This document shows, one piece after another, positions 16,850 through 26,043 of a stretch of 64,000 bases of DNA. Position 1 is the stretch's first letter. Every line of letters starts with the position of its first letter. The stretch lies in NCBI GenBank assembly GCA_018401735.1, contig JAGYKI010000003.1, positions 62,001 to 126,000 of the forward strand, read 5' to 3'. The DNA comes from Schleiferiaceae bacterium (GTDB lineage: Bacteria; Bacteroidota; Bacteroidia; Flavobacteriales; Schleiferiaceae). Under the pieces are notes generated by a model. That model was given only the letters and a program-made list of their open reading frames with translations. It was not told the origin of the DNA and made no database searches. The translations under genes and the position numbers were made by a program.

Positions 16850-19528
16850 GTGAATTACACTGCGGAGGAGTTTTACAGTTATTATATGGAATGCTACAAA
16901 CTCGACTATAAAGAGTTTAAAGTTGATAATATATTAGCCCAGAAATATCACTTCAAATGGTTCGCTTCGGGGAATGAGGAGCTCATTCATGAAGAACTTC
17001 CTATTATCCCCTATCCCAATAAAAAAGCGGAAGATCTTGCCAAAGAAGTAGAACTTTACAAGCTTGAAAAAAAGTTATTTTACGGCTGCTTTTTTATTTT
17101 AGGAAAAAGTGATAATGCTTTTGTTAAGGACAAAAGAGTTTGTGCTCCACTGATTCTTTTTCCCGCGACCATCCAAAATATAGATGGTGAGCACTACCTT
17201 GATATTGACAGAAATTCTTTTGTTTTAAACAGAGCAGTAATTGCCAAGCTAGACCCTAAGAGCGATGCCACTAGTAAGGATCAGTTTTTTGAGGAATTAA
17301 GTGAGCGTATTACCGAAGATCGCAGCAATTTAATAGGTTTAAAAAGCCTTTTTGAAAAGTATTTCCCCAGCCTCGACTCCGATGAAATCTTACTTTTCCC
17401 CGAGGTCTGGTCGGCCCAGAAAATTCGCAAACACCTAAGTGAAACCACTTACCAGGAGGGTGAATTTAAAATCGTCCCTGCGGCGGGAACCCTATTAATT
17501 GAAAAATCTGAGTCTTCACTAAAGGTTATCAGCGACCTAAGCCAAATGGCGCTCAAATCGAGCTTTAACAATGGACTTAATGCTCTTCTATCTGATGGTC
17601 ATACTCGTCATTCCTCAGCCACAAGTTTTTTAAAATCGCGCTTAAACACCGACCAGTACAAAGCTTTACAAAATGCCCATCAATTTGACAACTCTGTAAT
17701 TATTGGTCCGCCTGGCACCCGGAAAATCATACTATCACCCGCTATGTGCCAGTGCAGTTCTTAAAATCAGTCAGGGTTTTAGTGGTTTTCTAAAACTAAA
17801 CAAGCGGTTGAAGTAATCCGCTCAATGTTAGAGAATGAGTACAAGTTAAAAGACTATCTCGTCCATACCACCGGAGCCAGATACAAGCAAAGCTTAAGCG
17901 CTAAGCTAAGTAGGTACCTAAGCGGCATGTTCGAAAGGGAGGTTCTCGGCTCTAATAAAGCACGAGTTTCTGAACTCTTTAAAAAGCTTTCTGACTTAGA
18001 AAATAAGTTTGAAGCTCTAATTGAGAAAAGGAGTTATCCTTATCCGACTTAGGCTTTAGCCATACTTTTAAACCTAATTGAAAAGTGGCGTAAGTTTTAT
18101 TTAAGCACCACTCTTTATGATAGCAATAAAATATGGGTCCTATTTGAGATATCGAAACACCACACACGCAACAGTTAGAAAGAAATCCAATTCATTAGCA
18201 AAAGAAAGTCCAATCAACATTCATAAAAATGTAAAGACCTTTCGCAAAGATTTATCTCTTTTACGATGCCTTAGATTCCGCAAGCTTTACCCGACATAAA
18301 GAAATAATGGAAGATGTTCAGCAGTCTAACATATTAAAAGTCTTTCCCATTTGGCTGGCACATTTATCTGACTTAAATTATTCTTCCCTTAGAGGCTGAT
18401 TTGTTTGATTTAGTGATAATTGATGAAGCCATAATGCAAATATTACTCACCTCCTCTATTACTATCAACTATCAAACAGATCTATCGTCAGCGCAGGCAA
18501 ATTTGTCAGCTAGCATTTACTATTTATATGTGCTATGCGAAAAACTATAACCATTACTAATTACTAATTTATTCCCGATTACCGCAACCGCAGCATCCTT
18601 GATTATATATATCAAAGTCAAAACCAAGAGCAAGTAAGCTTTTTACGAGAACATTACCGGTCTACTCCTTCTCTAATTGAATTTAGCAATCAGCAATTTT
18701 ACGATGGGCAACTAGCGGTATTAAAATCAACACCTAAGCACAGCAAAAACAAGCAGATTGAGCTTATTGAACTGAATGGATTTAGAGATGAGAAAGGTGT
18801 TAATCAGATTGAGGCTAATGCCCTACTGGAAAAATTAACCTTGTTAATGGAGGAGTATTCAGCGGAGAAAATCGCACCTTCGATTGGTATTATCTCTCCT
18901 TTCAACAGTCAGGTAAAATACATCAACGCACTTTTGAAGGATTTTGTTTCAGCTTGGACAATTTAAAAGTTTGATCTACTCTGTGGCACACCCTATAATT
19001 TTCAGGGTTCTGAAAGAGAAATCATTTTCATTTCCTTCTGCCTGAGCAACACTACTCACCCATCTGCCTTTGTACATGCTAATCAAGCGGAGGTTTTGAA
19101 TGTCGCTATCACCCGAGCTAAGTCCTTTCAATACATTTTCAAATCGGTGTCAGATGTGCATCTCAAACAAGATTCGCTCTTATACCAATATTTCAGTTTC
19201 ATTCGGGCATTTTCACAAAGCAACCAAGAAGAGCCAGAACTCGATAATTTCCAGCGAGAAGTTGTAGCTGGTTAGCTAAAATGGGATTATCAGATTCACT
19301 GTGGCTATCCTTTGGCAGGTAGTTTACTTGACTATCTTAATAACAAAAGGCAGTAAAAGCTATTTTATTGATTTGATTGGCTATCCAGGTATGTTCAAAG
19401 AAGCCTTTCCAATAGAGCGCTACAAAACCTTAGCGCGCATAGGCATTAAAAGTCTTCCCTTAAATTTCCGCTATTGGCAAAAAGACAAAACGGCTGCCTT
19501 AAAAACAATAAAGAGATTTATTATTTAG
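16850..19528 (+). pseudogene. Decayed SF1 superfamily DNA helicase (AAA domain) gene
   Basis: An open part (16850-17764, GTG start) codes the N-terminal region up to GPPGTRK. One extra C at 17717-17720 breaks the Walker A motif; dropping it reads GPPGTGKSY. Further pieces of the same protein follow in changing frames: KTKQAVEVIRSMLENEYKL (from about 17795), Walker B VIIDEA (about 18415-18435), VSFLREHYRSTPSLIEFSNQ (about 18635), SIGIISPFNSQVKYI (about 18880), FQGSEREIIFISFCLS and VAITRAK (about 19000-19120), and a C-terminal FIDLIGYPGMFKEAFPIERY (about 19360). Several frameshifts and stops lie between. The order matches one roughly 890-residue UvrD/Upf1-type helicase, so this is one dead gene, not several small genes. 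Confidence 0.9.
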
Positions 19529-19817
19529 ATTTACTGCTCATACCATTGCATTCGAAATTGTAGCTTTTAAGCGAATGAATATTATTTATTATTGCAGCGT
19601 GTTTTCAAAAAGCATACTGGTTTCTGCTCTCTGTTTATCAAATTTGCAAAGCCAAGCTCAAAATTCGACAAAGGCCTTAAAAATTGACTACCAAGTAGTT
19701 ATACAGAAGGAAGAAAAAGCTGTTTCAGCTCAATTGTACATTTATTCAAAAGGTGCCTACTACGCCGCTAGATACAACGATTCCCTAACCAAAGCCTTAG
19801 GAAGTTCTAGTGAAAGC

Positions 19818-19827
19818 ATCCTAGATA
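19818..19827 (+). repeat. Left 10-bp direct repeat (target duplication)
   Basis: ATCCTAGATA, identical to 20076-20085, flanks the inserted repeat in the GLPGLI gene. Confidence 0.85.
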
Positions 19828-20075
19828 ACGTGAATTCGACAATAAATTAAAGCCTCAGATTTTCATGGAAGGAAAGACTAGTCTGGATCGTGCAGCTGTA
19901 GCGGGCTACAGCAGAATGGGCTAGATGCAGGATTTTCCTTTTGTGGAGAAAATCCGTTTAGGCCCCTTCTAAAAGCTTTCCACGCCTCAGCAGCTCACAA
20001 TGACCCGCTGTTGCTTCACTCATCGGCTTGAAACCCACTATTTACAAGAGGTCTGAGGCCCTAATTTTACGTCGA
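19828..20075 (+). mobile_element. MITE-like repeat, copy 1 (inserted in the GLPGLI gene)
   Basis: About 248 bp, non-coding. The left end ACGTGAATTCGAC and the right end (reverse complement of TTTTACGTCGA) belong to the same inverted terminal repeat seen in the 31950-32214 copy, which it matches along its length, including the block GATCGTGCAGCTGTAGCGGG and the block CACTATTTACAAG before GGTCTGAGGCC. The outermost part of the right TIR is missing. Direct repeats of 10 bp flank it. Confidence 0.88.
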
Positions 20076-20085
20076 ATCCTAGATA
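20076..20085 (+). repeat. Right 10-bp direct repeat (target duplication)
   Basis: ATCCTAGATA, same as 19818-19827. Removing one copy and the insert restores the reading frame. Confidence 0.85.
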
Positions 20086-20626
20086 CTTCTTCAGCCTTAC
20101 AAATGAGATATGACAGGCAGAGTGACTCCATTTGCTATACAGCTAATATGAAAAGGGTTCATCCCGAAGGGGTTCTAATTGGAGAAAAGCGACAAGCCAT
20201 CGAATGGAATTTTGTTGATTCTACCAAAGTTATAGATGGTCACCCATGCAGCTTGGCCGAAGGTCTCTTTAGGGGACGCAAATATTTAGCTTGGTACAAC
20301 CCTGAGATTGACGCAAACAAACTCGGGCCATGGAAGCTACACGGGCTACCAGGAGCTGTCATTTACGCCTACGACACCACCGCATACATTTCTTTCCGTG
20401 CCTTAAAGGTGAAAAATATTAGCGAAGTTGATGCCTTAAAGGCGCTTGTTAAACCTAAACTTACTATGGTTAGTAAAGAAGAACACCGCGCCTATGTAGA
20501 AGAATTTTGGAAGCAGCTTGAAAAAATTAAGGCCCCGGAGGGTTTCACCTACGACTTAAAAGTCACCTTAGATCGTCTTGAAAAGAAATAAGCAAAAAAA
20601 AGGAATCGGTTAACTATATTTTTACG

Positions 20627-20704
20627 TTGTAGCTCATTTGAAAATCAATTCAAGCTAAAAAACCCCCTTTATTGACCTTTAAGCCTTAACTTCGTGAGCT
20701 ACAA
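20627..20704. repeat. 10-bp inverted repeat before the Fic gene
   Basis: TTGTAGCTCA (20627-20636) and TGAGCTACAA (20695-20704) are perfect reverse complements 58 bases apart. The right arm ends 9 bases before the Fic ATG and could overlap its ribosome entry or act as an operator for its HTH domain. It could equally be the recombination-site-like structure ending the preceding gene, as seen after the next two genes. Confidence 0.6.
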
Positions 20705-20713
20705 ATCAAAGAA

Positions 20714-21751
20714 ATGGACAATCGAGATAATGAAATCATTGAATTTGTAAAAAGTATTGGCGAATGCTCATCAAAAGAAATTCATGACAATATCAAATCC
20801 GATATAAGTTATGCAACCCTGAAAAGGGCACTTGGACAACTCAAGAACCAAAACTTACTTGATACAACCGGTCAAGGTAAAGGAACTAAATACAAGCTTT
20901 CTGCTGCATATGAACTGGTTCAACCTTTAAATATTGATCAATACTTCAAAAAAGAAATTGATGAACGTGAAATCAAGGAATCATTTAGTTTCTCAGTCAT
21001 CAATGAAGTTATCGCTAAAACAGATTCATTCACAGAATCTGAATTAGTTAAGCTCTCCGATCTTCAAGAAAAATATAAAGCTAACATAGCGGAACTTTCT
21101 GAATTAGAATACAAAAACGAAATGGAGAGGTTAGCTATTGATTTGAGTTGGAAATCTTCTCAAATTGAAGGCAATACTTATTCCTTACTTGAAACCGAAA
21201 GACTTTTAAAAGAAAAAGAAACTGCCGCTGGTAAAACTAAGGAAGAAGCTACTATGCTTCTAAACCATAAAGAGGCGTTAGACTTCATTGTTCAACATGA
21301 CGACTATTTAAACCCTTTAACTGTTTCTAAAATAGAGGATATTCACAGCATTCTAATCAAAGAACTTGGTGTCGAAAGAAACTTGAGAAAAAGACGTATT
21401 GGTATATCTGGAACAAACTACAAACCACTCGACAATGAATTTCAAATTATAGAAGCTCTGAGAAACACATGTGAAGTAATAAACTCCAAGGAAAATATAT
21501 TCGAAAAAGCACTTTTAACTTTGGTACTAATTTCATACATCCAGCCTTTCATGGATGGTAATAAAAGGACAGCAAGAATTGTAAGTAACGCTATTCTGTT
21601 AAACTACAACTATTGTCCTATTTCCTTTAGAACAGTCGATACAATAGATTACAAAAAGGCTATGCTTTTATTCTATGAGCAAAATAATATTTCAAACTTC
21701 AAGGAAATCTTTATTAATCAATTTGAATTTGCTGTAAGAACATATTTCTAG
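20714..21751 (+). CDS. HTH-Fic family protein with Gln in place of the catalytic His
   Basis: 345 residues. Residues 1-65 form a winged helix-turn-helix (SSKEIHDNIKSDISYATLKR, then a KGTKYKL wing). The Fic domain follows. An N-terminal inhibitory motif of the S/TxxxE(G/N) type is present as SSQIEGN (S148, E152, G153). The Fic loop reads QPFMDGNKRTAR (277-288), so the first position, normally His, is Gln277, and the second Gly is Lys as in the GNKRT subgroup. Fic enzymes use that His as general base to transfer AMP or other nucleotide moieties, so canonical activity is doubtful. Base composition is more AT-rich than the flanking core genes. It has no partner gene nearby and may be autoregulatory. 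Confidence 0.9.
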   Translation: MDNRDNEIIEFVKSIGECSSKEIHDNIKSDISYATLKRALGQLKNQNLLDTTGQGKGTKYKLSAAYELVQPLNIDQYFKKEIDEREIKESFSFSVINEVIAKTDSFTESELVKLSDLQEKYKANIAELSELEYKNEMERLAIDLSWKSSQIEGNTYSLLETERLLKEKETAAGKTKEEATMLLNHKEALDFIVQHDDYLNPLTVSKIEDIHSILIKELGVERNLRKRRIGISGTNYKPLDNEFQIIEALRNTCEVINSKENIFEKALLTLVLISYIQPFMDGNKRTARIVSNAILLNYNYCPISFRTVDTIDYKKAMLLFYEQNNISNFKEIFINQFEFAVRTYF

Positions 21752-21778
21752 AAAAAGAAAAATGCACTAAAACAATAA

Positions 21779-21894
21779 CTAAACGCAAGGCGGTTACTCA
21801 CGTTTTCAAAGGGCGATTTATATTACCAATGATATGAGCGTACTTTAAGCACAAGCAATAAATACCGCCCAGTGTTAATTCAAACCGTTTAGAC
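21779..21894. repeat. Long imperfect palindrome after the Fic gene
   Basis: CTAAACG (21779-21785) with CGTTTAG (21886-21892), and inside them GGCGGT with ACCGCC, pair as nested arms. The element begins 28 bases after the Fic stop. Its outer sequence CGTTTAGAC (21886-21894) is repeated in inverted form at 22815-22823. The rest of the 246-base gap to the next gene holds no ORF that I recognise. Confidence 0.5.
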
Positions 21895-21997
21895 CATTAC
21901 CCACATGAGCCCGTCCGAAATTGATGAAGAAAAAGTACCAATTTCAACACAGGCTAAGTAATTTCACCTTTAGTCAGAATTCAAAAATATATTTCAG

Positions 21998-22762
21998 TTG
22001 CATCAAAAGATAAGCTTATTAGGATGTGGTTGGCTTGGATCAGCCTTGGCAGTTGATTTAATCCATAAAGGATATGACGTTTCTGGATCCACCACTTCGC
22101 ATCAAAAAACCAGATACCTTTCAGAAACAGGGATAAAGCTATTTCTAATTGAGATAAGTTCGATAGGTTCTAATATTCAGAGCTTCTTGTCTGCTGAAAT
22201 TTTGATCATAGCAATAACGTGTAAAAACATCGAGCATTTTAAAAATCTTATCGAATTTATTGAGGTTTCTAAAGTGCAAAAAGTTCTCTTTATTAGTTCC
22301 ACCTCCGTATACCCAAACACAAATGGGGTTGTCACAGAAAGTGCAAGCACATTGCTTAATCCTCTTGTTGAAATTGAACAACTATTCACCTCAAATACTT
22401 CTTTTCGATCAACCATTTTAAGATTCGGCGGACTCTTTGGTTATGATCGAAAACCAGGGAACTTTATTCGATCAAAGAAGTTAATTCAAAATCCTGAAGG
22501 TTTCATAAACTTTATACATAGGGATGATTGCATCGAAATAATTGGACAAATAATTGAGCAAAATGTGTGGAATGAAATCTTTAACGCCTGTTCTGATAGT
22601 CATCCTAAGAGAAGAGATTTTTACAATAAAGAAGCTAGAAAAATAGGACTCGACTCAATTGAATTCAATGAAGACTCCAACAATGAGTATAAGATCATTA
22701 ACTCTGAGAAATTAAAGATATACTTGGGCTATAATTTCAAATATTCCGATTTGATGAAATAA
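21998..22762 (+). CDS. NAD(P)-binding SDR/epimerase-like protein (YeeZ-like)
   Basis: 254 residues from a TTG start. LLGCGWLGSALAVDLIHKGY gives the Rossmann GxGxxG motif. LFISSTSVYPNTNGVV is the Ser-Tyr region of extended SDR proteins, and a later block LRFGGLFGYDRKPGNFI fits the same fold. The YxxxK lysine of active dehydrogenases is not obvious, as in YeeZ-type proteins. The substrate is unknown. It is AT-rich, alone, and lies between inverted copies of a 9-bp sequence at 21886 and 22815. Confidence 0.8.
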   Translation: MHQKISLLGCGWLGSALAVDLIHKGYDVSGSTTSHQKTRYLSETGIKLFLIEISSIGSNIQSFLSAEILIIAITCKNIEHFKNLIEFIEVSKVQKVLFISSTSVYPNTNGVVTESASTLLNPLVEIEQLFTSNTSFRSTILRFGGLFGYDRKPGNFIRSKKLIQNPEGFINFIHRDDCIEIIGQIIEQNVWNEIFNACSDSHPKRRDFYNKEARKIGLDSIEFNEDSNNEYKIINSEKLKIYLGYNFKYSDLMK

Positions 22763-22766
22763 AACG

Positions 22767-22823
22767 GTCTACAACAAAGGCAATAAGTTATGTCGCTTCG
22801 CGCCGCGCTTCCTAGTCTAAACG
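22767..22823. repeat. Palindromic segment after the SDR gene
   Basis: The stretch after the stop begins GGTCTACAACAAAGGC, contains TCGCTTCGCGCCGCGCTTCC and ends GTCTAAACG (22815-22823). That end is the exact reverse complement of CGTTTAGAC at 21886-21894. The look is that of a recombination or attC-like site, but the standard attC core consensus is not met. Confidence 0.4.
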
Positions 22824-22828
22824 TAAGC

Positions 22829-23311
22829 CTAGCCCTTAAAAAACTCCTGCATTGCCTCCTGCACCAAATCAGCTTCGTAACCTCTAGCTTGTAAATAAGC
22901 CCGCAGTTTTTGCTTGCGCAGAAATTCGTCTTTACCCTTGGTTAAGGGCCAGCGTTTTTCACATAGCTGCATTAAGTTAGCCCAGTATTTTTCGGAATCG
23001 ATTTCGGTAAAAGCTTTTTTTAAGACATAATCGCTCAGTGAATGCGGATAGAGGGCCTGCTTAATTTTATAGCGCCCCCATTTTTTAATGGAGTACTTTC
23101 CTCTAACGAAAGCCCTCGCAAAACGCTCCTCGTCAACAAATCGTTCTTGAATTAACTCGCTTAGGAGAATTTCGATGGTATCGCTATTAAAGCCATAGGT
23201 ATAGAGCTTGTCGCGACATTCTTGCTGACTGCGTTCGCGGTACAAACAAAAGGAACGAATTTTTTCGCGTGCCTCGTTTAAGTCATAAATATGTTGTCCA
23301 TCATTGCCCAC
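22829..23311 (-). CDS. recX: Regulatory protein RecX
   Basis: 160 residues of helical RecX repeats: FCLYRERSQQECRDKLYTYG, LIQERFVDEERFARAFVRGK, and KWGRYKIKQAL, followed by a less conserved third repeat with RKQKLRAYLQARGY. RecX binds RecA filaments and limits their activity. The start overlaps the end of the DUF4286 gene by 11 bases. It is the last gene of the serS transcript; no recA is in the window. Confidence 0.92.
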   Translation of the reverse strand: MGNDGQHIYDLNEAREKIRSFCLYRERSQQECRDKLYTYGFNSDTIEILLSELIQERFVDEERFARAFVRGKYSIKKWGRYKIKQALYPHSLSDYVLKKAFTEIDSEKYWANLMQLCEKRWPLTKGKDEFLRKQKLRAYLQARGYEADLVQEAMQEFFKG

Positions 23312-23627
23312 TGCCCGCCTCTAGTTCGTGGTCGATGCGCAGAATGGTGCGAAAGGCAACAAACTTATTTTGAAACTTAGCCCCGTGCTCCGCTTGTAAT
23401 TTAGGGGCATACACTGCGCGATAAAGTTCTAAAGTTTCGAGGTCGCGCACGCGATATTGAATGGAATAGGTAATGCCTTGCTCCTCTTCTACCATCACTT
23501 GGCAAAGACGATTATCTAAAAACAGACCGGTTGATAAAACATCAGGAATATGAACTTCCTTCATCCATTTCAACCACTCATCGTGCACGTCGGCTTCGAT
23601 ATTTACCGTAACATTATAGATATACAT
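23301..23627 (-). CDS. DUF4286 family protein
   Basis: 108 residues, no signal peptide. MYIYNVTVNIEADVHDEWLK, the HIPDVL block and YRVRDLETLELY are typical of DUF4286, a small cytoplasmic ferredoxin-like (dimeric alpha/beta-barrel type) family of Bacteroidota without a known function. It begins 3 bases after the TPR gene ends and overlaps recX. Confidence 0.85.
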   Translation of the reverse strand: MYIYNVTVNIEADVHDEWLKWMKEVHIPDVLSTGLFLDNRLCQVMVEEEQGITYSIQYRVRDLETLELYRAVYAPKLQAEHGAKFQNKFVAFRTILRIDHELEAGSGQ

Positions 23628-23630
23628 AGA

Positions 23631-25472
23631 CTAATTTAATTGGTCGCCGCGCAAATTTCGGTAGCTATTGCGCGCTTCTGCAGCATAGAAACTGTCGCTA
23701 TATTCGATAAAGATTCTCTCGAAATATTCCATCGCTTTTTCGCTGCTAGCGTACTGATTTATCTGCAAATTAGCAAGGCGATAAAGGGCATCATCTGCTA
23801 AAATTTCTTTGCTATGATCCGCCACAATTTTCTGCCAGGCCCTTTCGGCTTCAGTAAAATTCTTTTGCTTGAAGTAAATATCTCCTTTCATTAATAAGGC
23901 CTCATCTAAAATCGGATGATCGGGGAAGGCCACATCGAATAAAGCTAAATAATACAGTGCCGAATCTAATTTCCCACGGTAAAAAAGCAGATCAGCTTTA
24001 GCGTAGGTTTCCAGTGCTTCGGTAGTAGAATCTAAAGCCATATTATCAGTTATCAGTAAGGAATACTGCATGGCATCATTGGCAATTAGCTTGGAGGTTG
24101 ATTCTTTCAAAATCTTAAAAATTCCCTGTGACCACTGAAAATCACCCACATAATAAGCCGCTTTCGCACGTTTAAATTTGGCTTCTTGACCAATAGGAGA
24201 GCGCTCCAAAAGTTTCTCGGCTTTGCGATAGTAGATAATCGCATCCCAACGCTTTCCCTGGTAGAGCAACAAATCTGCATAAGCGATTTGCCCCCGAGCA
24301 ATATCTTCAGGGCCAAGAAATCCTTTGGTAAACATTCCTTGTAAAATTTGCGCGGCCGTATCTTGCCGATTTAAGCGGTAGGCATAAATGTCTACCAAGC
24401 CCAATATAACTTCTCCTTGGTATGGATCACCCTGGAAGGCAAGGCGATACTTCTCATATTCTTCGGCTAGGTTGGCCCAGTCTTTAGGCTGCGTTTCGGC
24501 CTTTTGGCTTTGCTCCGCTTTGCGGGCAGAAAGGTAACCCAGTACAGCTCCTTGGTAAAAACCATCCGCTTCGCCTTTCTCCATTACGTATTGGTAAATG
24601 CTAGCAGCTAAAGTATACTCTTCGGCATTAAAAGCAATTTTCGCCAAGCTATTTAACTGGCCGGGAGCGATGGCATTGCGACGATCAAGAGCTTTTAATT
24701 GCAGAAAGGCGCCTCTAAAATTGTTCTCCTGAGTGAATACATGAATTAACAATTCGTTCAATTGCGGAGCTCCTCCTGCTTGAATCTTTTTAATTAACTC
24801 CTCCTTGAGATAAAGCGTATTTTCATCATCAGGTTTATCGGCTGAAATACCTTGCGCGAGAAACATTTTTATGGTGGGCAGGTAGCCCGGAGTGCGCTCT
24901 ATCATAGCGATGTAATTATCGTACATCTTTTTAATATCGCCCAATTCACCATAGAGCTGCGCCATTTGATAATCGAAGTTTAAGCGCGACTCTTTCTTTA
25001 ATGCCTCTTCATAGGCTAGTAAGGCCATCTTGGGATAACCTTTATCTTGCAAAGCCTTACCGTAAAAGTAAGCCTGATTAGGCTGTTTTGTGATAATTTC
25101 AAGGATGTTTTCAAATTTGCGTTCTGCCTTGCGTTCTTCTTTGGTAAGGAGGTAAACCGACAGTTCATCTACATCAAAGCGATTTTTTTGGCCCGGAATC
25201 CGTTTTGACCAATCCTTGGCTAGGTCGATGGCATTATCATAATCTTCCAGTGCGAGGTAGCAGGTTAAGCCCATTTCATAGGCCTGAATATTGCGACTCT
25301 TCTCAAGAAGATCGTCTAAAAAATCGAGAGCTTTTAAATATTCCTCCTGTTTAAAGTACTGACCAGCAATTTGCAAATCGCTATTGGCTGGTTGCACCGC
25401 TTTATCCAGTTCTTGCGCATCTACCGAAAGGTAAAGGAAGAGAAAGAAAATGCTATGGAGGAATTTATTCAA
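23631..25472 (-). CDS. Secreted tetratricopeptide-repeat protein
   Basis: 613 residues. A signal peptide ends near VDAQ. The rest is built from TPR helices: clear units include QYFKQEEYLKALDFLDDLLE, AYADLLLYQGKRWDAIIYYR and MKGDIYFKQKNFTEAERAWQ. Such proteins scaffold periplasmic or outer-membrane complexes; the partner is unknown. It lies 4 bases after the lipoprotein gene in the serS operon, an arrangement suggesting a shared envelope function for the lipoprotein and TPR proteins. Confidence 0.85.
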   Translation of the reverse strand: MNKFLHSIFFLFLYLSVDAQELDKAVQPANSDLQIAGQYFKQEEYLKALDFLDDLLEKSRNIQAYEMGLTCYLALEDYDNAIDLAKDWSKRIPGQKNRFDVDELSVYLLTKEERKAERKFENILEIITKQPNQAYFYGKALQDKGYPKMALLAYEEALKKESRLNFDYQMAQLYGELGDIKKMYDNYIAMIERTPGYLPTIKMFLAQGISADKPDDENTLYLKEELIKKIQAGGAPQLNELLIHVFTQENNFRGAFLQLKALDRRNAIAPGQLNSLAKIAFNAEEYTLAASIYQYVMEKGEADGFYQGAVLGYLSARKAEQSQKAETQPKDWANLAEEYEKYRLAFQGDPYQGEVILGLVDIYAYRLNRQDTAAQILQGMFTKGFLGPEDIARGQIAYADLLLYQGKRWDAIIYYRKAEKLLERSPIGQEAKFKRAKAAYYVGDFQWSQGIFKILKESTSKLIANDAMQYSLLITDNMALDSTTEALETYAKADLLFYRGKLDSALYYLALFDVAFPDHPILDEALLMKGDIYFKQKNFTEAERAWQKIVADHSKEILADDALYRLANLQINQYASSEKAMEYFERIFIEYSDSFYAAEARNSYRNLRGDQLN

Positions 25473-25476
25473 AAGC

Positions 25477-26034
25477 TTATTCGTTTATACTTAGGGCGGA
25501 AATACTATCGGCCAGCGCTTGGTATTTTTGAGCGCTGGTATCCCAAATAGATTGCGCCTTAATAGTAGGTTCGATACGTTTTATTAAAAGCATGTAGATA
25601 TCACCCATAGCCTTCTGCTCATCCAATACATACTTGCTCGCAGTAGCGGTATCTATCACTTCCTCTTTTAAACTTTTACGCAATGAGAGTAACTGAGAGC
25701 GTGTGTAATTTAACTGCTTTTCAATTTTGGCTTTATCACGCAGGTACTTTTGGTAGGGCGTTATAACCAATTCAAAAGGGGCCAGTTTTGTGGTCCAAAA
25801 CTCCTTATCATCCTGATTTACTTTGGGGCCATGCAAGATCTTGTTTAGGCCTTCAATTTCCGCAATTTGCGTATTTATAGCCGTGCTATCAATTAGTTTA
25901 TAACGTGCGTGATGACTTTCGAGCTGCACCAGAAGACTGTCTACTACAACAATTTTGTCCTTATAAACTTCCGCTGGACCATTGCAGGCCATTAGGCTTA
26001 AGGCCAAGATGACTATACTAAATGCGTATTTCAT
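25477..26034 (-). CDS. Helical lipoprotein of unknown function
   Basis: 185 residues. Lipobox LMAC places the lipidated Cys at residue 17. The mature part is mostly charged helices, with likely coiled coil around AKIEKQLNYTRSQLLSLRKS. I recognise no family. It lies between serS (9 bases) and the TPR gene (4 bases), so it is transcribed with both. Confidence 0.75.
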   Translation of the reverse strand: MKYAFSIVILALSLMACNGPAEVYKDKIVVVDSLLVQLESHHARYKLIDSTAINTQIAEIEGLNKILHGPKVNQDDKEFWTTKLAPFELVITPYQKYLRDKAKIEKQLNYTRSQLLSLRKSLKEEVIDTATASKYVLDEQKAMGDIYMLLIKRIEPTIKAQSIWDTSAQKYQALADSISALSINE

Positions 26035-26043
26035 AGGGTGAAT

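Larger units (their letters stand above)
19575..20591 (+). pseudogene. GLPGLI family protein gene split by a MITE-like insertion
   Basis: The first piece (19575-19827) codes a signal peptide and the start of a GLPGLI protein, ending at SESILD before stops brought by the repeat. The second piece (20086-20591) continues TSSALQMRYDRQSDSICY, with the family motif KLHGLPGAVIYAY in the middle. Deleting 19828-20085 (258 bp, the insert plus one copy of the flanking direct repeat) gives one continuous frame of about 252 residues. GLPGLI proteins are secreted Bacteroidota proteins, often encoded near TonB-dependent receptors; their role is unknown. The 187-residue open frame seen from 20028 starts inside the insertion and is not a natural start. 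Confidence 0.92.

Noticed and set aside
17825..18052. Short ORF after the helicase N-terminal part as a gene
   Set aside because: It is the next piece of the same helicase in another frame.
19301..19528. Short ORF at the end of the helicase region as a gene
   Set aside because: Its FIDLIGYPGMFKEAFPIERY stretch is the C-terminus of the same helicase; the first residues are frameshifted.
20028..20591. 187-residue protein as an independent gene
   Set aside because: Its first residues are coded by the inserted repeat; the rest is the continuation of the GLPGLI gene.
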